A DNA stretch of 64,000 nucleotides. Source: Cereibacter_A azotoformans (GTDB lineage: Bacteria; Pseudomonadota; Alphaproteobacteria; Rhodobacterales; Rhodobacteraceae). Where the stretch lies: NCBI RefSeq assembly GCF_003050905.1, contig NZ_QAOT01000007.1. One strand, written 5' to 3'. Under the pieces are notes generated by a model. The model saw nothing but the letters and a program-made list of their open reading frames with translations. It ran no database searches and had not been told where the DNA came from. Numbering within the stretch: position 1 is the stretch's first letter; every line of letters starts with the position of its first letter. The position numbers and the translations under genes were made by a program. Shown one piece after another: positions 49,698-59,445 of the stretch.

Positions 49698-50978
49698 TCA
49701 GAAGGACATGGCAGTGTAGTCCACGTCGCTCTCGTAGAGGCTGTCCTCGATCGAGGTCTCGTGCACCTTCACGAGCTTGCCGCCCTCGAGCTTCGTGATG
49801 AACTGGTGCCCGAAGGCCTGATGCAGCTTCGCGTTGAAGACCTTTGCGCCCTGCGGACGCTCGCGCCCGGCGGGCATGTCGGTGAAGGCCTCGACCGCCT
49901 CGACGAAGGCCTGCCGGTCCTGCGGGCCGCGCCAGCCGCAGGCCTCCATGCCCTCCTTGATGGCGAAGAGCGTTTCCCAGACCGAGAACATGTGCCCGTA
50001 GCACGAGACATTATTCGGATCCTCGATCGCCGCGCCATTGGCATCCACGCCCACCGCGTCGCGGTAGAAGGTCTCGGCCTCGGAGGCGTCGGGCTGCAGC
50101 ATCCGGCACTGGCCCTCCCAGAAGTGCGAGCCCTCGAGGAACTCGAGGCCGGGGCTCGCGATGTCCACCGCCTCGAGCGAGTCGATGAAGCCGAAGATCT
50201 CGGGCTTCGCGCCCGATCCGTAGAACTCGCCCAGTTCCTTGACGAAGGTCAGCACGGCCGGCCCGACCATGACGTGGTAGAGCACCTCGGTGTCGCGCGG
50301 GATGCGCGGGAAGTAGCGGGTGAAGCTGGTCTCGGTCGGCGGGATGGCAATCTGGGCGATCACCTCGCCGCCCTGCGCCGCCACGGCCTCGGTGAAGAAG
50401 TCGCGGTGGTCGTGGCCGAAGGCGTAGTCGGGGAAGATCATCGTCACCTTCTTGCCGAGGTTTTCCGTCACGAAGGGCGCCATCGCCGTCACCTGCGCCC
50501 GCACGTCGGTAATTCCGGGCTGCAGCGTCCAGCGGTTCAGCTTGCCCGAGGCGACATGGTAGCCCTCGGAGCAGACGAGATAGGGGATCTTCAGCTCGCC
50601 CGCGCGCGGGGCCGAGCCGATCACGACATGGCTGAAGAGCGGCCCGAAGATCAGGTCCACCCTGGCCTGCGTGGCAAGCTTTTCCACCACCTCGGCGCCG
50701 CGGCGGGGGTCCGTCGCGTCATCCTCGAACAGGATCTCGACCGGGCGCCCGGCGATCCCGCCCGCCTCGTTCACGACCTTGAGCGCGGCCAGCGCCGTCC
50801 GCTCGTACCAGCGCCCGTAGGCCGCGCCGATCCCCGTGCGGTGAAGCTGGAAGCCCAGCCGGATCGGCTCGGAGCTTTGCGCCTGCGCGTAGCGCGGCAG
50901 GGCTGCGGCCGTCAGCGCGGCGGCACCGCCGGCAAGCAGCGAGCGGCGGGTGGGATGAAGGATCGTCTCGCGAGTCAT
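49698..50978 (-). CDS. Periplasmic substrate-binding protein of the HAAT transporter
   Basis: 426 residues. The N-terminus has a twin-arginine motif RRSLLAGGAAALTAAALP and a cleavage site near AQAQ. The mature type I binding fold includes LGFQLHRTGIGAAYGRWYE, IAGRPVEILFEDDATDPRRG and PYLVCSEGYHVASGKLN. This length is closer to amide, urea or aromatic-compound receptors than to LivK, but the ligand is unknown. It heads the operon; ATG 50978 is preferred over the upstream in-frame start, which lacks signal-peptide character. Confidence 0.88.
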   Translation of the reverse strand: MTRETILHPTRRSLLAGGAAALTAAALPRYAQAQSSEPIRLGFQLHRTGIGAAYGRWYERTALAALKVVNEAGGIAGRPVEILFEDDATDPRRGAEVVEKLATQARVDLIFGPLFSHVVIGSAPRAGELKIPYLVCSEGYHVASGKLNRWTLQPGITDVRAQVTAMAPFVTENLGKKVTMIFPDYAFGHDHRDFFTEAVAAQGGEVIAQIAIPPTETSFTRYFPRIPRDTEVLYHVMVGPAVLTFVKELGEFYGSGAKPEIFGFIDSLEAVDIASPGLEFLEGSHFWEGQCRMLQPDASEAETFYRDAVGVDANGAAIEDPNNVSCYGHMFSVWETLFAIKEGMEACGWRGPQDRQAFVEAVEAFTDMPAGRERPQGAKVFNAKLHQAFGHQFITKLEGGKLVKVHETSIEDSLYESDVDYTAMSF

Positions 50979-51065
50979 GGGCGTCTCCGCGGTGGCTGAG
51001 CCTTGGGGTTGAATTGCTGCAACGCAAAACACCGCGGGCGCCGATTTTCAAGCAAGAATGTTGCG

Positions 51066-52121
51066 TCAGCCGAGCAGATCGGTGGCCGGATTGCCGGTGA
51101 TCTCCACATCGTCGTAATAGCGCTGCGCCTGCGCAACAGAACGGTGCAGCGAAAGCCGCATCGCCGCCTGGATCGGTGCCCCGTCCAGCGCGGCCTGCGT
51201 GAGAAATCCCGAGCGCAGGCCGTGCGGGCTGGCGTGATCGGGCGGCAGGCCGGCCAGCGCGAGCCGGTGGACGAGGATCGTCCGGATCGCATCCGGCGCG
51301 AGCCCCCGTGCCAGCGGCCGGCCCGCCTTCGAGATCGGCCGGAAGAGCGGCCCCTCCTCGGCGCCGAGCGCGAGCATCCAGCCCATCACCGCGCGCGCGG
51401 CCCGCCCCTTCAGCACCAGCCGCGGCGCGGTGCCCTTCGCCGTCGTCTTGGTCTCGAAAAGCCGCAGCCAGAGGATGCCCTGCCCGGCGAAATCGTCCGT
51501 CCCGATGTCCTCGATCCGCAGCGCGGTGATCTCGGACCGCCTGCGTCCGCCGCTGGCAAAGCCGAGCGACAGGATCGCCCGGTCGCGCAATCCGCGCATC
51601 GTGGAATCGCAGGTGGCGAGAAGCTGATCCAGCAGCGGGCGGGTGATGGGTCGCGCGCTCTTGGGCCGGCGCGGCCGGGCCGCGGCACGGCGGGCCTTGG
51701 CGCGGGCCTCCCGGACGAGGGGCGCCTCGAAGGGCGAGACGAGGTTGCGCATCCGGTGGAAGGTCTGCCAGCTCGCGATGCGCCGGTCGAGCGTGGCCGG
51801 GGCGGGGCAGTCGAGCGACCGGCGAAGCCCCGCGGCCACAAGCGCCTCGGCCACCCGGCGCCCCGGATCGTCGGCGGCCGCAAGGCCCAGATCGCGCGCA
51901 TGATCGGTCACGAAGCGGAGGGCGACCGCCTCGCTCTCGGGCCAGACCAGCGGCTGGCCGAACGCCTCCTGCTTCCAGGCGGCGAGGTAGATCAGGTCCC
52001 TCTCATAGGCGCGCAGCGTGTTGGCGGGCGTGCCGCGGATGAAGAGATCCGTCAGCGCGGCCTCGTCGGCGGCCGACAGGCTCGGCACCGTGGGCGCCGG
52101 AAGGGAAGCGGGTCGCATCAT
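51066..52121 (-). CDS. Orphan tyrosine recombinase/integrase
   Basis: 351 residues. An N-terminal SAM-like core-binding domain (TPANTLRAYERDLIYLAAWK) precedes the catalytic domain, with Arg I in GGRRRSEITALR near residue 205, the HGLR box in SPHGLRSGFLT near 310, a second His in LSLHRSVAQ, and the Tyr in AQRYYDDVE. It is larger than XerC/D and no excisionase, phage gene or direct repeat is visible, so it looks like a chromosomal orphan, complete in its catalytic residues. ATG at 52121 or 52118 can start it. Confidence 0.88.
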   Translation of the reverse strand: MMRPASLPAPTVPSLSAADEAALTDLFIRGTPANTLRAYERDLIYLAAWKQEAFGQPLVWPESEAVALRFVTDHARDLGLAAADDPGRRVAEALVAAGLRRSLDCPAPATLDRRIASWQTFHRMRNLVSPFEAPLVREARAKARRAAARPRRPKSARPITRPLLDQLLATCDSTMRGLRDRAILSLGFASGGRRRSEITALRIEDIGTDDFAGQGILWLRLFETKTTAKGTAPRLVLKGRAARAVMGWMLALGAEEGPLFRPISKAGRPLARGLAPDAIRTILVHRLALAGLPPDHASPHGLRSGFLTQAALDGAPIQAAMRLSLHRSVAQAQRYYDDVEITGNPATDLLG

Positions 52122-52191
52122 GCCGCAGGCCGTGTCATCCTGGCTGCACCCTAGCTGGACGCCGGCCGCCGCGGAAGCCCCGCCGGGTCGG

Positions 52192-52761
52192 TCAGCGGCC
52201 CATCCCGTAGAACTCGGGGTTCGCGCGCATGTCGGTCGCGTTCGCGATCCGGTTCGACATGCCGAAGAAGGCCGCGATCGCGGCGATGTCCCAGGCATCC
52301 TCGGCATCGAAGCCGTGCGCGGCCAGCGCCTCGTGATCCTCTGGCCCCACCCGATGCGACGCCTGCGAAACCTTCATCGCGAAATCCAGCATCGCCCTCT
52401 GTCGCGGCGTGATCCGGGCCTTGCGGTAGTTGACCGCCACCTGATCGGCGACCAGCGGATCCTTGGCCCGGATGCGCAGGATCGCGCCATGGGCGATCAC
52501 GCAATACTGGCAGCCGTTCGCGTTCGAGGTCGCCACCACGATCATCTCGCGCTCGGCCTTGCTGAGGTTGCCCGGCTTGTCCATCAGCGCGTCGTGATAG
52601 GCGAAGAAGGCCCGGAATTCGTCGGGCCGCCGGGCGAGCACGAGGAACACGTTCGGGACGAACCCCGATTTCTCCTGAACGGCAAGGATGCGGTCGCGGA
52701 TGTCCTCGGGCAGTCCCTCGATGTCGGGAACGGGGTAGCGGCTGATCGGTTCGGCTGTCAT
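52192..52761 (-). CDS. AhpD-like/carboxymuconolactone decarboxylase-family peroxidase-related protein
   Basis: 189 residues, helical. The redox motif NANGCQYCVIAHGAIL (CxxC plus His) near residue 85 and the GFVPNVFLVLARRPDEFRAF stretch match uncharacterised peroxidase-related enzymes of the AhpD fold. A role in detoxifying peroxides or carrying thiol electrons is plausible, not shown. ATG 52761 is preferred; the upstream extension is not protein-like. Confidence 0.85.
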   Translation of the reverse strand: MTAEPISRYPVPDIEGLPEDIRDRILAVQEKSGFVPNVFLVLARRPDEFRAFFAYHDALMDKPGNLSKAEREMIVVATSNANGCQYCVIAHGAILRIRAKDPLVADQVAVNYRKARITPRQRAMLDFAMKVSQASHRVGPEDHEALAAHGFDAEDAWDIAAIAAFFGMSNRIANATDMRANPEFYGMGR

Positions 52762-52864
52762 CTGTGGTCCTCCCGGCCGGATGGTGGCACGGCTGGAACC
52801 TTGAGACGAGACCCGCTTGCGCGGGATCAAGGCGGGTGACGCCGCGTCGGGGCAGAGAGGGGCC

Positions 52865-53380
52865 ATGAAACAGAGCGATATTCCCGACGAGCGGCTTCCG
52901 ATTGCCGCGCTGCCGATCCGGCCCGACGCGCCCATCGACCGGCTTCTGGCGTGGGTGGTGGCCGACCTTCAGGCCGAGGGGCTGCGCATCGCGGGCTTTC
53001 GGCAATGCGACGGGGTGCGGCTCGAGGATCTGATCACCGGCGCCTCCTACCCGATCACCCAGAGCCTCGGCCCCGGCTCGAGCAGCTGCCGGCTGGACCC
53101 GCAGGGGCTGGCCGTCGCCGCCGCAGCCGCCCTCGCGGCGCTGGAGGAGGGGCCGGACCTCCTCCTGATCCCGCGCTTCGGCAAGGCCGAGATGGAGGGC
53201 GAGGGGATGCGGGCGGTCATCGCGCGCGCCTGCGAGCGGGATGTGCCCGTGCTCGTCGCCGTCCGATCCAGCGCCGAGCCCGCCTGGCAGGCGTTTGCCG
53301 GCGGCCTCTCGCACTGGCTGCCCGTCGAGCGGGAGGCGGTGACGGGCTGGTGCCGTACCGCCTGCGCAGAGCGCGCCTGA
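52865..53380 (+). CDS. DUF2478-like protein
   Basis: 171 residues. The segment DLLLIPRFGKAEMEGEGMRA near residue 95, followed by VPVLVAVRSSAEPAWQAFAG, matches the DUF2478 family, often found near molybdate transport or molybdoenzyme genes; no such genes are visible here. The function is unknown. ATG 52865 follows GAGAGGGG. The stop is 2 bp from the convergent ALDH stop. Confidence 0.75.
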   Translation: MKQSDIPDERLPIAALPIRPDAPIDRLLAWVVADLQAEGLRIAGFRQCDGVRLEDLITGASYPITQSLGPGSSSCRLDPQGLAVAAAAALAALEEGPDLLLIPRFGKAEMEGEGMRAVIARACERDVPVLVAVRSSAEPAWQAFAGGLSHWLPVEREAVTGWCRTACAERA

Positions 53381-53382
53381 GG

Positions 53383-54867
53383 TCAGATGTCGAACCTGAC
53401 CCCCTGGGCCAGCGGCAGCGCCGACGACCAGTTGATCGTGTTCGTCTGCCGCCGCATGTAGCCGCGCCAGGCGTCCGACCCGCTCTCGCGCCCGCCGCCC
53501 GTTTCCTTCTCGCCGCCGAAGGCCCCGCCGATCTCGGCGCCCGAAGGGCCGATGTTCACGTTGGCGATCCCGCAGTCGGACCCTGCCGCCGAGACGAAGG
53601 CCTCGGCCTCGCGCAGGTTCAGCGTGAAGATGCAGGAGGACAGGCCCTGCGGCACGGCGTTCTGCAGCGCGATGGCCTCATCCAGCGTCTCGTAGCCCAT
53701 GATATAAAGGATGGGCGCAAAGGTTTCCTCGCAGACGACGCCGGTCTGGGCGGGCATCTCGACCAGCGCGGGCTGGATGTAGGCGCCCCCCGGCACACCC
53801 TCGACCACCTGGCCGCCGTGGACGGTGCCGCCTTCGGCCCGCGCCCGGTCGAGCGCCGCCACCATCCGGTCGCGCGAGGCCGTGTCGATCAGCGGGCCGA
53901 CGAGGGTTCCCTCCGCGCGCGGATCGCCGATCCTCAGCGAGCCGTAGGCCTTGACCAGCCGCCCCACCAGCTCGTCGCGCACCGAATGGTGCACGATCAG
54001 CCGCCGGAGCGAGGTGCAGCGTTGCCCGGCCGTGCCCACCGCCGAGAAGACGATGGCGCGCACCGCCATGTCGAGATCGGCCGAGGGCGCCACGATCATC
54101 GCGTTGTTGCCGCCCAGCTCGAGGATCGGGCGGCCGAAGCGGGCCGCCACCCTGGGCCCGACGATCCGTCCCATCCGGGTCGAGCCGGTGGCCGAGACGA
54201 TCGGGATCGCGCTCGACGCCACGAGCGTCTCGCCGATCTCTGGGCCCCCGATCGCCAGCTGCACCAGCCCCTCGGGCGCATCCCCGAAGCGCGCCAAGGC
54301 CCGCCCGAGGATCTTCATCGAGGCGATGGCGGTCAGCGGCGTCTTTTCCGACGGCTTCCAGATCACCGGGTTGCCGCAGACGAGCGCCAGCGCCGCGTTC
54401 CACGACCAGACGGCGACCGGGAAGTTGAAGGCCGAGATGACCGCGCAGGGCCCCATCGGGTGCCACGTCTCCATCATCCGGTGGCCCGGCCGCTCGGAGG
54501 CGATCGTCAGGCCATAGAGCTGCCGCGACAGGCCCACGGCAAAGTCGCAGATGTCGATCATCTCCTGCACCTCGCCAAGGCCCTCCGAGGTGATCTTGCC
54601 CGCCTCGAGCGTGACGAGGGCGCCGAGGTCGGCCTTGGCCGCCCGCAGCTCCTCGCCCAGCAGGCGCACCAACTCGCCGCGACGGGGGGCGGGCACCTCG
54701 CGCCAGACGCGGAACGCCTCCTGCGCCCTGAGGATCATGCCCTCCATCGCGGCGGGATCGGTGGTGCGGACGCGGCCGATCTCGGCTCCGTCGATGGGGG
54801 ACCGGACGGACAGGCTCCCTCCCGTTGCGTCATCCGCGATGCCGAGGGCGTTGAACAGATCTGTCAT
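53383..54867 (-). CDS. ALDH7-type aldehyde dehydrogenase (aminoadipate semialdehyde / piperideine-6-carboxylate type)
   Basis: 494 residues. The catalytic Cys is in GTAGQRCTSLRRL near residue 285, the Glu in PILELGGNNAMI near 250, and the NAD-binding region SAFNFPVAVWSWNAALALV near 155 is ALDH7-specific, as are GEVQEMIDICDFAVGLSRQL and EIGGAFGGEKETGGGRESGS. Relatives oxidise 2-aminoadipate semialdehyde in lysine catabolism. The start at 54867 overlaps the stop of the FabD-like gene (ATGA), so the two are co-translated with the fused E1 gene. Confidence 0.9.
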   Translation of the reverse strand: MTDLFNALGIADDATGGSLSVRSPIDGAEIGRVRTTDPAAMEGMILRAQEAFRVWREVPAPRRGELVRLLGEELRAAKADLGALVTLEAGKITSEGLGEVQEMIDICDFAVGLSRQLYGLTIASERPGHRMMETWHPMGPCAVISAFNFPVAVWSWNAALALVCGNPVIWKPSEKTPLTAIASMKILGRALARFGDAPEGLVQLAIGGPEIGETLVASSAIPIVSATGSTRMGRIVGPRVAARFGRPILELGGNNAMIVAPSADLDMAVRAIVFSAVGTAGQRCTSLRRLIVHHSVRDELVGRLVKAYGSLRIGDPRAEGTLVGPLIDTASRDRMVAALDRARAEGGTVHGGQVVEGVPGGAYIQPALVEMPAQTGVVCEETFAPILYIMGYETLDEAIALQNAVPQGLSSCIFTLNLREAEAFVSAAGSDCGIANVNIGPSGAEIGGAFGGEKETGGGRESGSDAWRGYMRRQTNTINWSSALPLAQGVRFDI

Positions 54868-55898
54868 GTGGGTCCTCCTGTGACGAGCCCGCGCTGGTCC
54901 TCGCGCCCCATTGCGATGAGGAGAGGGCTCTCGGTCTGCCGGGTCTGGAAATCCTTGCGGTCCTTCATCCCGCGCCAATCGGCGAGGATCAAGCTCTGGG
55001 CGACGGCGCCGCCCAATGTCGTGCCGGGGCCGAGCACCACGAAGGCGTCGGGCGCGAACTCGTGGGCAGCCACCGTGATGGCGCGGGTGAAGTCGTAGGG
55101 CTCCGTGACCTGATGGCCGAGCGTGTAGCCGCGCAACGCGGCCACGTCGGTGGCCTTGGGCCACCAGACCGCGCCGCGCCCGTCGATCAGCGGCCGTCCG
55201 GGCTGTCGGAACAGGCTCTCGGGCAGCGCCGCCTGCCCGCGCGCGGCGACCGGCGCCTGAAGGGCGGTGTGGAAGGCCGCGTGATTGGCCAGCCGCATCG
55301 GGAAACGGCCCTGCTCGGGCGGCACCTCGGCCTCGAAATCGGCAAGGCCCTCCGCATTGCCCGCCAGCACGAGCATCCCTCCGAGCGCGATGGAGAGGCC
55401 GAGGATGCGCCCCGGGCGGGCGTCGATCTCGGCCACCTTCTCCAGCAGTTGCGCGCGGCGGGCGGGATCCGGCCGCCAGTCCTCGCCCATCGCCGGATGG
55501 ACGATCTGGCCGCCGATCAGCGCCTCCTGCATCAGAGCGCCCATCGTGTTGACGACGTGGAAGCCATCCTCGGCCGAGAGTGCGCCACCGCAGGCCAGCG
55601 CCGTGTACCAGCCCATCGAGTTGCCGGTGACGGCCACCACCTCGACGCCCGCCAGTGACAGGAAGTCCGCGTAGCTCGCGGCGTAGATCAGCGCCGAGGC
55701 GTTGTCGCCCCTCGTGTGCCGCGCCACGGAATAGCTGGCGGCCCCGTCGAGATCGGCCAGCGTCTCCTGGCCCTCGGCCCGGCGCCGGGCGTCGAACCGG
55801 GCGAAGAGCGCAGCCTTGTCGGGATGGAGCCGGCCGAGCGAGCCCAGTTCGGCCTTGGTGTAGGTGCCGCGGCCGGGGCAGACGACGACGACCCTCAT
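54864..55898 (-). CDS. FabD-like acyltransferase lacking the malonate-binding arginine
   Basis: 344 residues with the malonyl-CoA:ACP transacylase fold. The nucleophile is Ser94 in TGNSMGWYTA (GNSMG in place of GHSLG), and a His in ANHAAFH near residue 206 could complete the dyad. By alignment with E. coli FabD, as I recall it, the carboxylate-binding Arg117 corresponds to Met119 (NTMGALMQEA), and oxyanion Gln11 corresponds to Arg10 (CPGRGTYT). It is therefore unlikely to be specific for malonyl-CoA. Both ends overlap neighbours by ATGA, placing it between the fused E1 and ALDH7 in one translational unit. Confidence 0.85.
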   Translation of the reverse strand: MRVVVVCPGRGTYTKAELGSLGRLHPDKAALFARFDARRRAEGQETLADLDGAASYSVARHTRGDNASALIYAASYADFLSLAGVEVVAVTGNSMGWYTALACGGALSAEDGFHVVNTMGALMQEALIGGQIVHPAMGEDWRPDPARRAQLLEKVAEIDARPGRILGLSIALGGMLVLAGNAEGLADFEAEVPPEQGRFPMRLANHAAFHTALQAPVAARGQAALPESLFRQPGRPLIDGRGAVWWPKATDVAALRGYTLGHQVTEPYDFTRAITVAAHEFAPDAFVVLGPGTTLGGAVAQSLILADWRGMKDRKDFQTRQTESPLLIAMGREDQRGLVTGGPT

Positions 55899-58078
55899 GT
55901 CCGCACCAGCGCAAGCGCGGCTTCGGCGATGCCGGCGGCCGAGGGCAGGGTGGCGGCATAGGCGGGGCCGGTGGCGATGAAACTGTCCTCGGCGGTGACG
56001 CGGGCGATGCGGGTGCGGCCCGCCTCGGCCAAGGCCGTCATCAGCGCCTCGGCCGGGCCGCCGGCCGAGCGGCGGCATTCGTCCACCACGAGGACGGCGC
56101 GGCAGTCGCGCGTGGCCTCGAGCATCGCCTCGAGCGGCAGGGGCGCCAGCCAGCGCAGATCGAGGATCCGTGCGGCCACTCCATTTTCGCGAAGCGTGAA
56201 ATTCGCCTGCTGCGACAGATACATGCCGTTGCCGAAGGTCACGATGGCCAGATCCTGACCCTCGCCGTGGCACCCGATCTCACCAAAGGGGATGCGCCGC
56301 GACCGGTCGGGATAGGTCCGCATCCAGCCCCCGTCCTTCTCCTCCGTCAGATCGCGCATCGGATAGAGGGCGATGGGTTCCAGGAAGACCACCAGCCGCT
56401 GCTCCTCGCGCGCGAGCCGCACGCATTCGCGCAGCATCATCGCGGCCTCGGCCCCGTCCGAGGGGCAGGCGAGGATCAGCCCCGGAATGTCGCGCAGGAC
56501 GGCGATGGAATTGTCATTGTGGAAATGGCCGCCGAAGCCTTTCTGGTAGCCGAGCCCCGCGATCCTGAGGACCATCGGGTTGGTGTATTGTCCGTTCGAG
56601 AAGAAGGGCAGGGTGGCCGCCTCGCCGCGGATCTGGTCCTCGGCGTTGTGGAGATAGGCGAGGAACTGGATCTCGGGGATGGGCAGGAAGCCGTTGTGGG
56701 CCATGCCGATCCCGAGGCCGAGGATCGACTGTTCGTCGAGCAGCGTGTCGATCACCCGATCGCAGCCGAAGCGGGTCTGGAGCTTCTGGGTCACGCCATA
56801 GACCCCGCCCTTGCGGCCCACATCCTCGCCCATCAGCACGATTTCGGGGTGCGCGAGCATGAGGTCGGTAAGCGCCCAGTTGATGAGGCGGCTCATCGGC
56901 TGCGGCTCGGCCATCGCCTTGAGGTCGGCGCCGAAGGCCGCGGCGCGGGCCCCGGACGAGGGGCCGTTGGTGGGCGCGCAGGGCCGCGGCGGGGGGATCA
57001 GGCTCGCCATCACGTCAGCGGCCGTCTTCAGGCGCGGCCGGGTGACGGCCTCGGCGGCCACACGGTCCACCCGCTCCTGCGTCTCGAGATAGATCGCGAG
57101 CGCCTCGTCGGGGGTCAGCGCACCCGCGTCCGCCATCAGCCGGACGGAGTGCAGGAGCGGATCGTTGGCCTCCTCGGCCTCGACCTCCTCGCGGCTCAGG
57201 TAGGTGGTGGGCAGGTCCGCCCCGGCGTGGCCATAGAGGCGGACGGTTCTGAGGTGCAGGAAGGCGGGCTTGCGGCGGCTGCGGACATAGTCCGCGGCCT
57301 CGGCCGCCACGGCGTAGGTCTCTGTAATGTCAAGCCCGTCGGCGCGGAAATAGCGCAGGCCGGGGCGGGCGCGGAAGCTCGCCTCGATCCAGCCGCGAGG
57401 GGTCTTGGTCGAGATGCCGATGCCGTTGTCCTCGCAGACGAAGAGGAGCGGCAGCGGCACCGACTGGAAGGCGGTCCAGCCCGCGGTGTTGAAGGCGCCT
57501 TGCGCGGTGGAATGGTTGGCCGAGGCGTCGCCGAAGCTCGCCATCACCAGCGCATCCACGGGCAGCGAGCGGTGTTCCGGCGGGCGGCGCCGCGCGAGGC
57601 CCAGCGAGTAGGCGGCGCCCACCGCTTTCGGCAGGTGGCTTGCGATGGTCGAGGTCTGGGGCGGAATGGCGAGCGCCTTCGAGCCCAGCACCTTGTGGCG
57701 CCCGCCCGAGATCGGATCCTCGGAGGAGGAGGCGAAGGACAGGAGCATGTCCCGGGCGATGCTCTGGCCGAGCTGCGCCGCGCGGGCGATCTGGAAGGCC
57801 GCGTCACGGTAATGCAGGAACGCCATGTCGGAGGGACGCAGCGCATGGGCTACGGCCGCCATCCCCTCGTGCCCCGAGGAGCCGATCGTGTAGAAGCCCT
57901 GCCCCGCCTTCTGCATCGCCCGGCTGGTCCGGTCGAGCGCGCGTGACAGGCACTGGCTGCGAAAGAGCGCCACCATCTCGTGCGGCGCGAGGCCCGGTGT
58001 GGGTGGGGCGCCCGCCGGCAGGTCGCGGGCCTTCACGCGGGACAGGAAATTCTCGTGGACGATCAGGGAGCGGGGCAT
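55895..58078 (-). CDS. Fused alpha-beta 2-oxoacid dehydrogenase E1 (branched-chain/2-oxoisovalerate type)
   Basis: 727 residues joining E1 alpha (about 1-350) and E1 beta (about 395-727). The alpha part has the TPP/Mg motif GDASANHSTAQGAFN and LFVCEDNGIGISTKTPRGW. The beta part has MGEDVGRKGGVYGVTQKL, DEQSILGLGIGMAHNGF, and HFHNDNSIAVLRDIPGL. TPP-dependent decarboxylation of a 2-oxo acid is expected, yet no E2 or E3 gene is adjacent. The GDG of classical E1 alpha is GDA here. The stop overlaps the FabD-like start. Start at 58078 is clear. Confidence 0.9.
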   Translation of the reverse strand: MPRSLIVHENFLSRVKARDLPAGAPPTPGLAPHEMVALFRSQCLSRALDRTSRAMQKAGQGFYTIGSSGHEGMAAVAHALRPSDMAFLHYRDAAFQIARAAQLGQSIARDMLLSFASSSEDPISGGRHKVLGSKALAIPPQTSTIASHLPKAVGAAYSLGLARRRPPEHRSLPVDALVMASFGDASANHSTAQGAFNTAGWTAFQSVPLPLLFVCEDNGIGISTKTPRGWIEASFRARPGLRYFRADGLDITETYAVAAEAADYVRSRRKPAFLHLRTVRLYGHAGADLPTTYLSREEVEAEEANDPLLHSVRLMADAGALTPDEALAIYLETQERVDRVAAEAVTRPRLKTAADVMASLIPPPRPCAPTNGPSSGARAAAFGADLKAMAEPQPMSRLINWALTDLMLAHPEIVLMGEDVGRKGGVYGVTQKLQTRFGCDRVIDTLLDEQSILGLGIGMAHNGFLPIPEIQFLAYLHNAEDQIRGEAATLPFFSNGQYTNPMVLRIAGLGYQKGFGGHFHNDNSIAVLRDIPGLILACPSDGAEAAMMLRECVRLAREEQRLVVFLEPIALYPMRDLTEEKDGGWMRTYPDRSRRIPFGEIGCHGEGQDLAIVTFGNGMYLSQQANFTLRENGVAARILDLRWLAPLPLEAMLEATRDCRAVLVVDECRRSAGGPAEALMTALAEAGRTRIARVTAEDSFIATGPAYAATLPSAAGIAEAALALVRT

Positions 58079-58129
58079 GGGGCCTTTCCGTCCGGCGGAG
58101 GCTTTGGGGAACGGTCGGAGCCTCCGGCG

Positions 58130-58151
58130 GGGATATTTGTGCCAGAATGAA
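58130..58151 (+). repeat. 22-nt dispersed repeat copy B
   Basis: GGGATATTTGTGCCAGAATG plus AA, differing from copy A (40381-40402, minus strand) at one base. It lies in the 75-bp gap between gcdH and the E1 gene, on the strand opposite to both genes, behind a GC-rich CCTCCGGCGG stretch. Confidence 0.7.
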
Positions 58152-58153
58152 CG

Positions 58154-59365
<1,212 letters not shown>

Positions 59366-59445
59366 GGTGTCCTCCGGGGATATGCGGTTTGCGGGCAGAT
59401 ACCGCTTCATGCCGGCCAAGGATAACGCTAATTTCGCCGGAGTTC

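Noticed and set aside
55655..57946. Long plus-strand open frame opposite the fused E1 gene
   Set aside because: Arg/Gly/His-rich shadow without domains; the minus-strand E1 is unmistakable.
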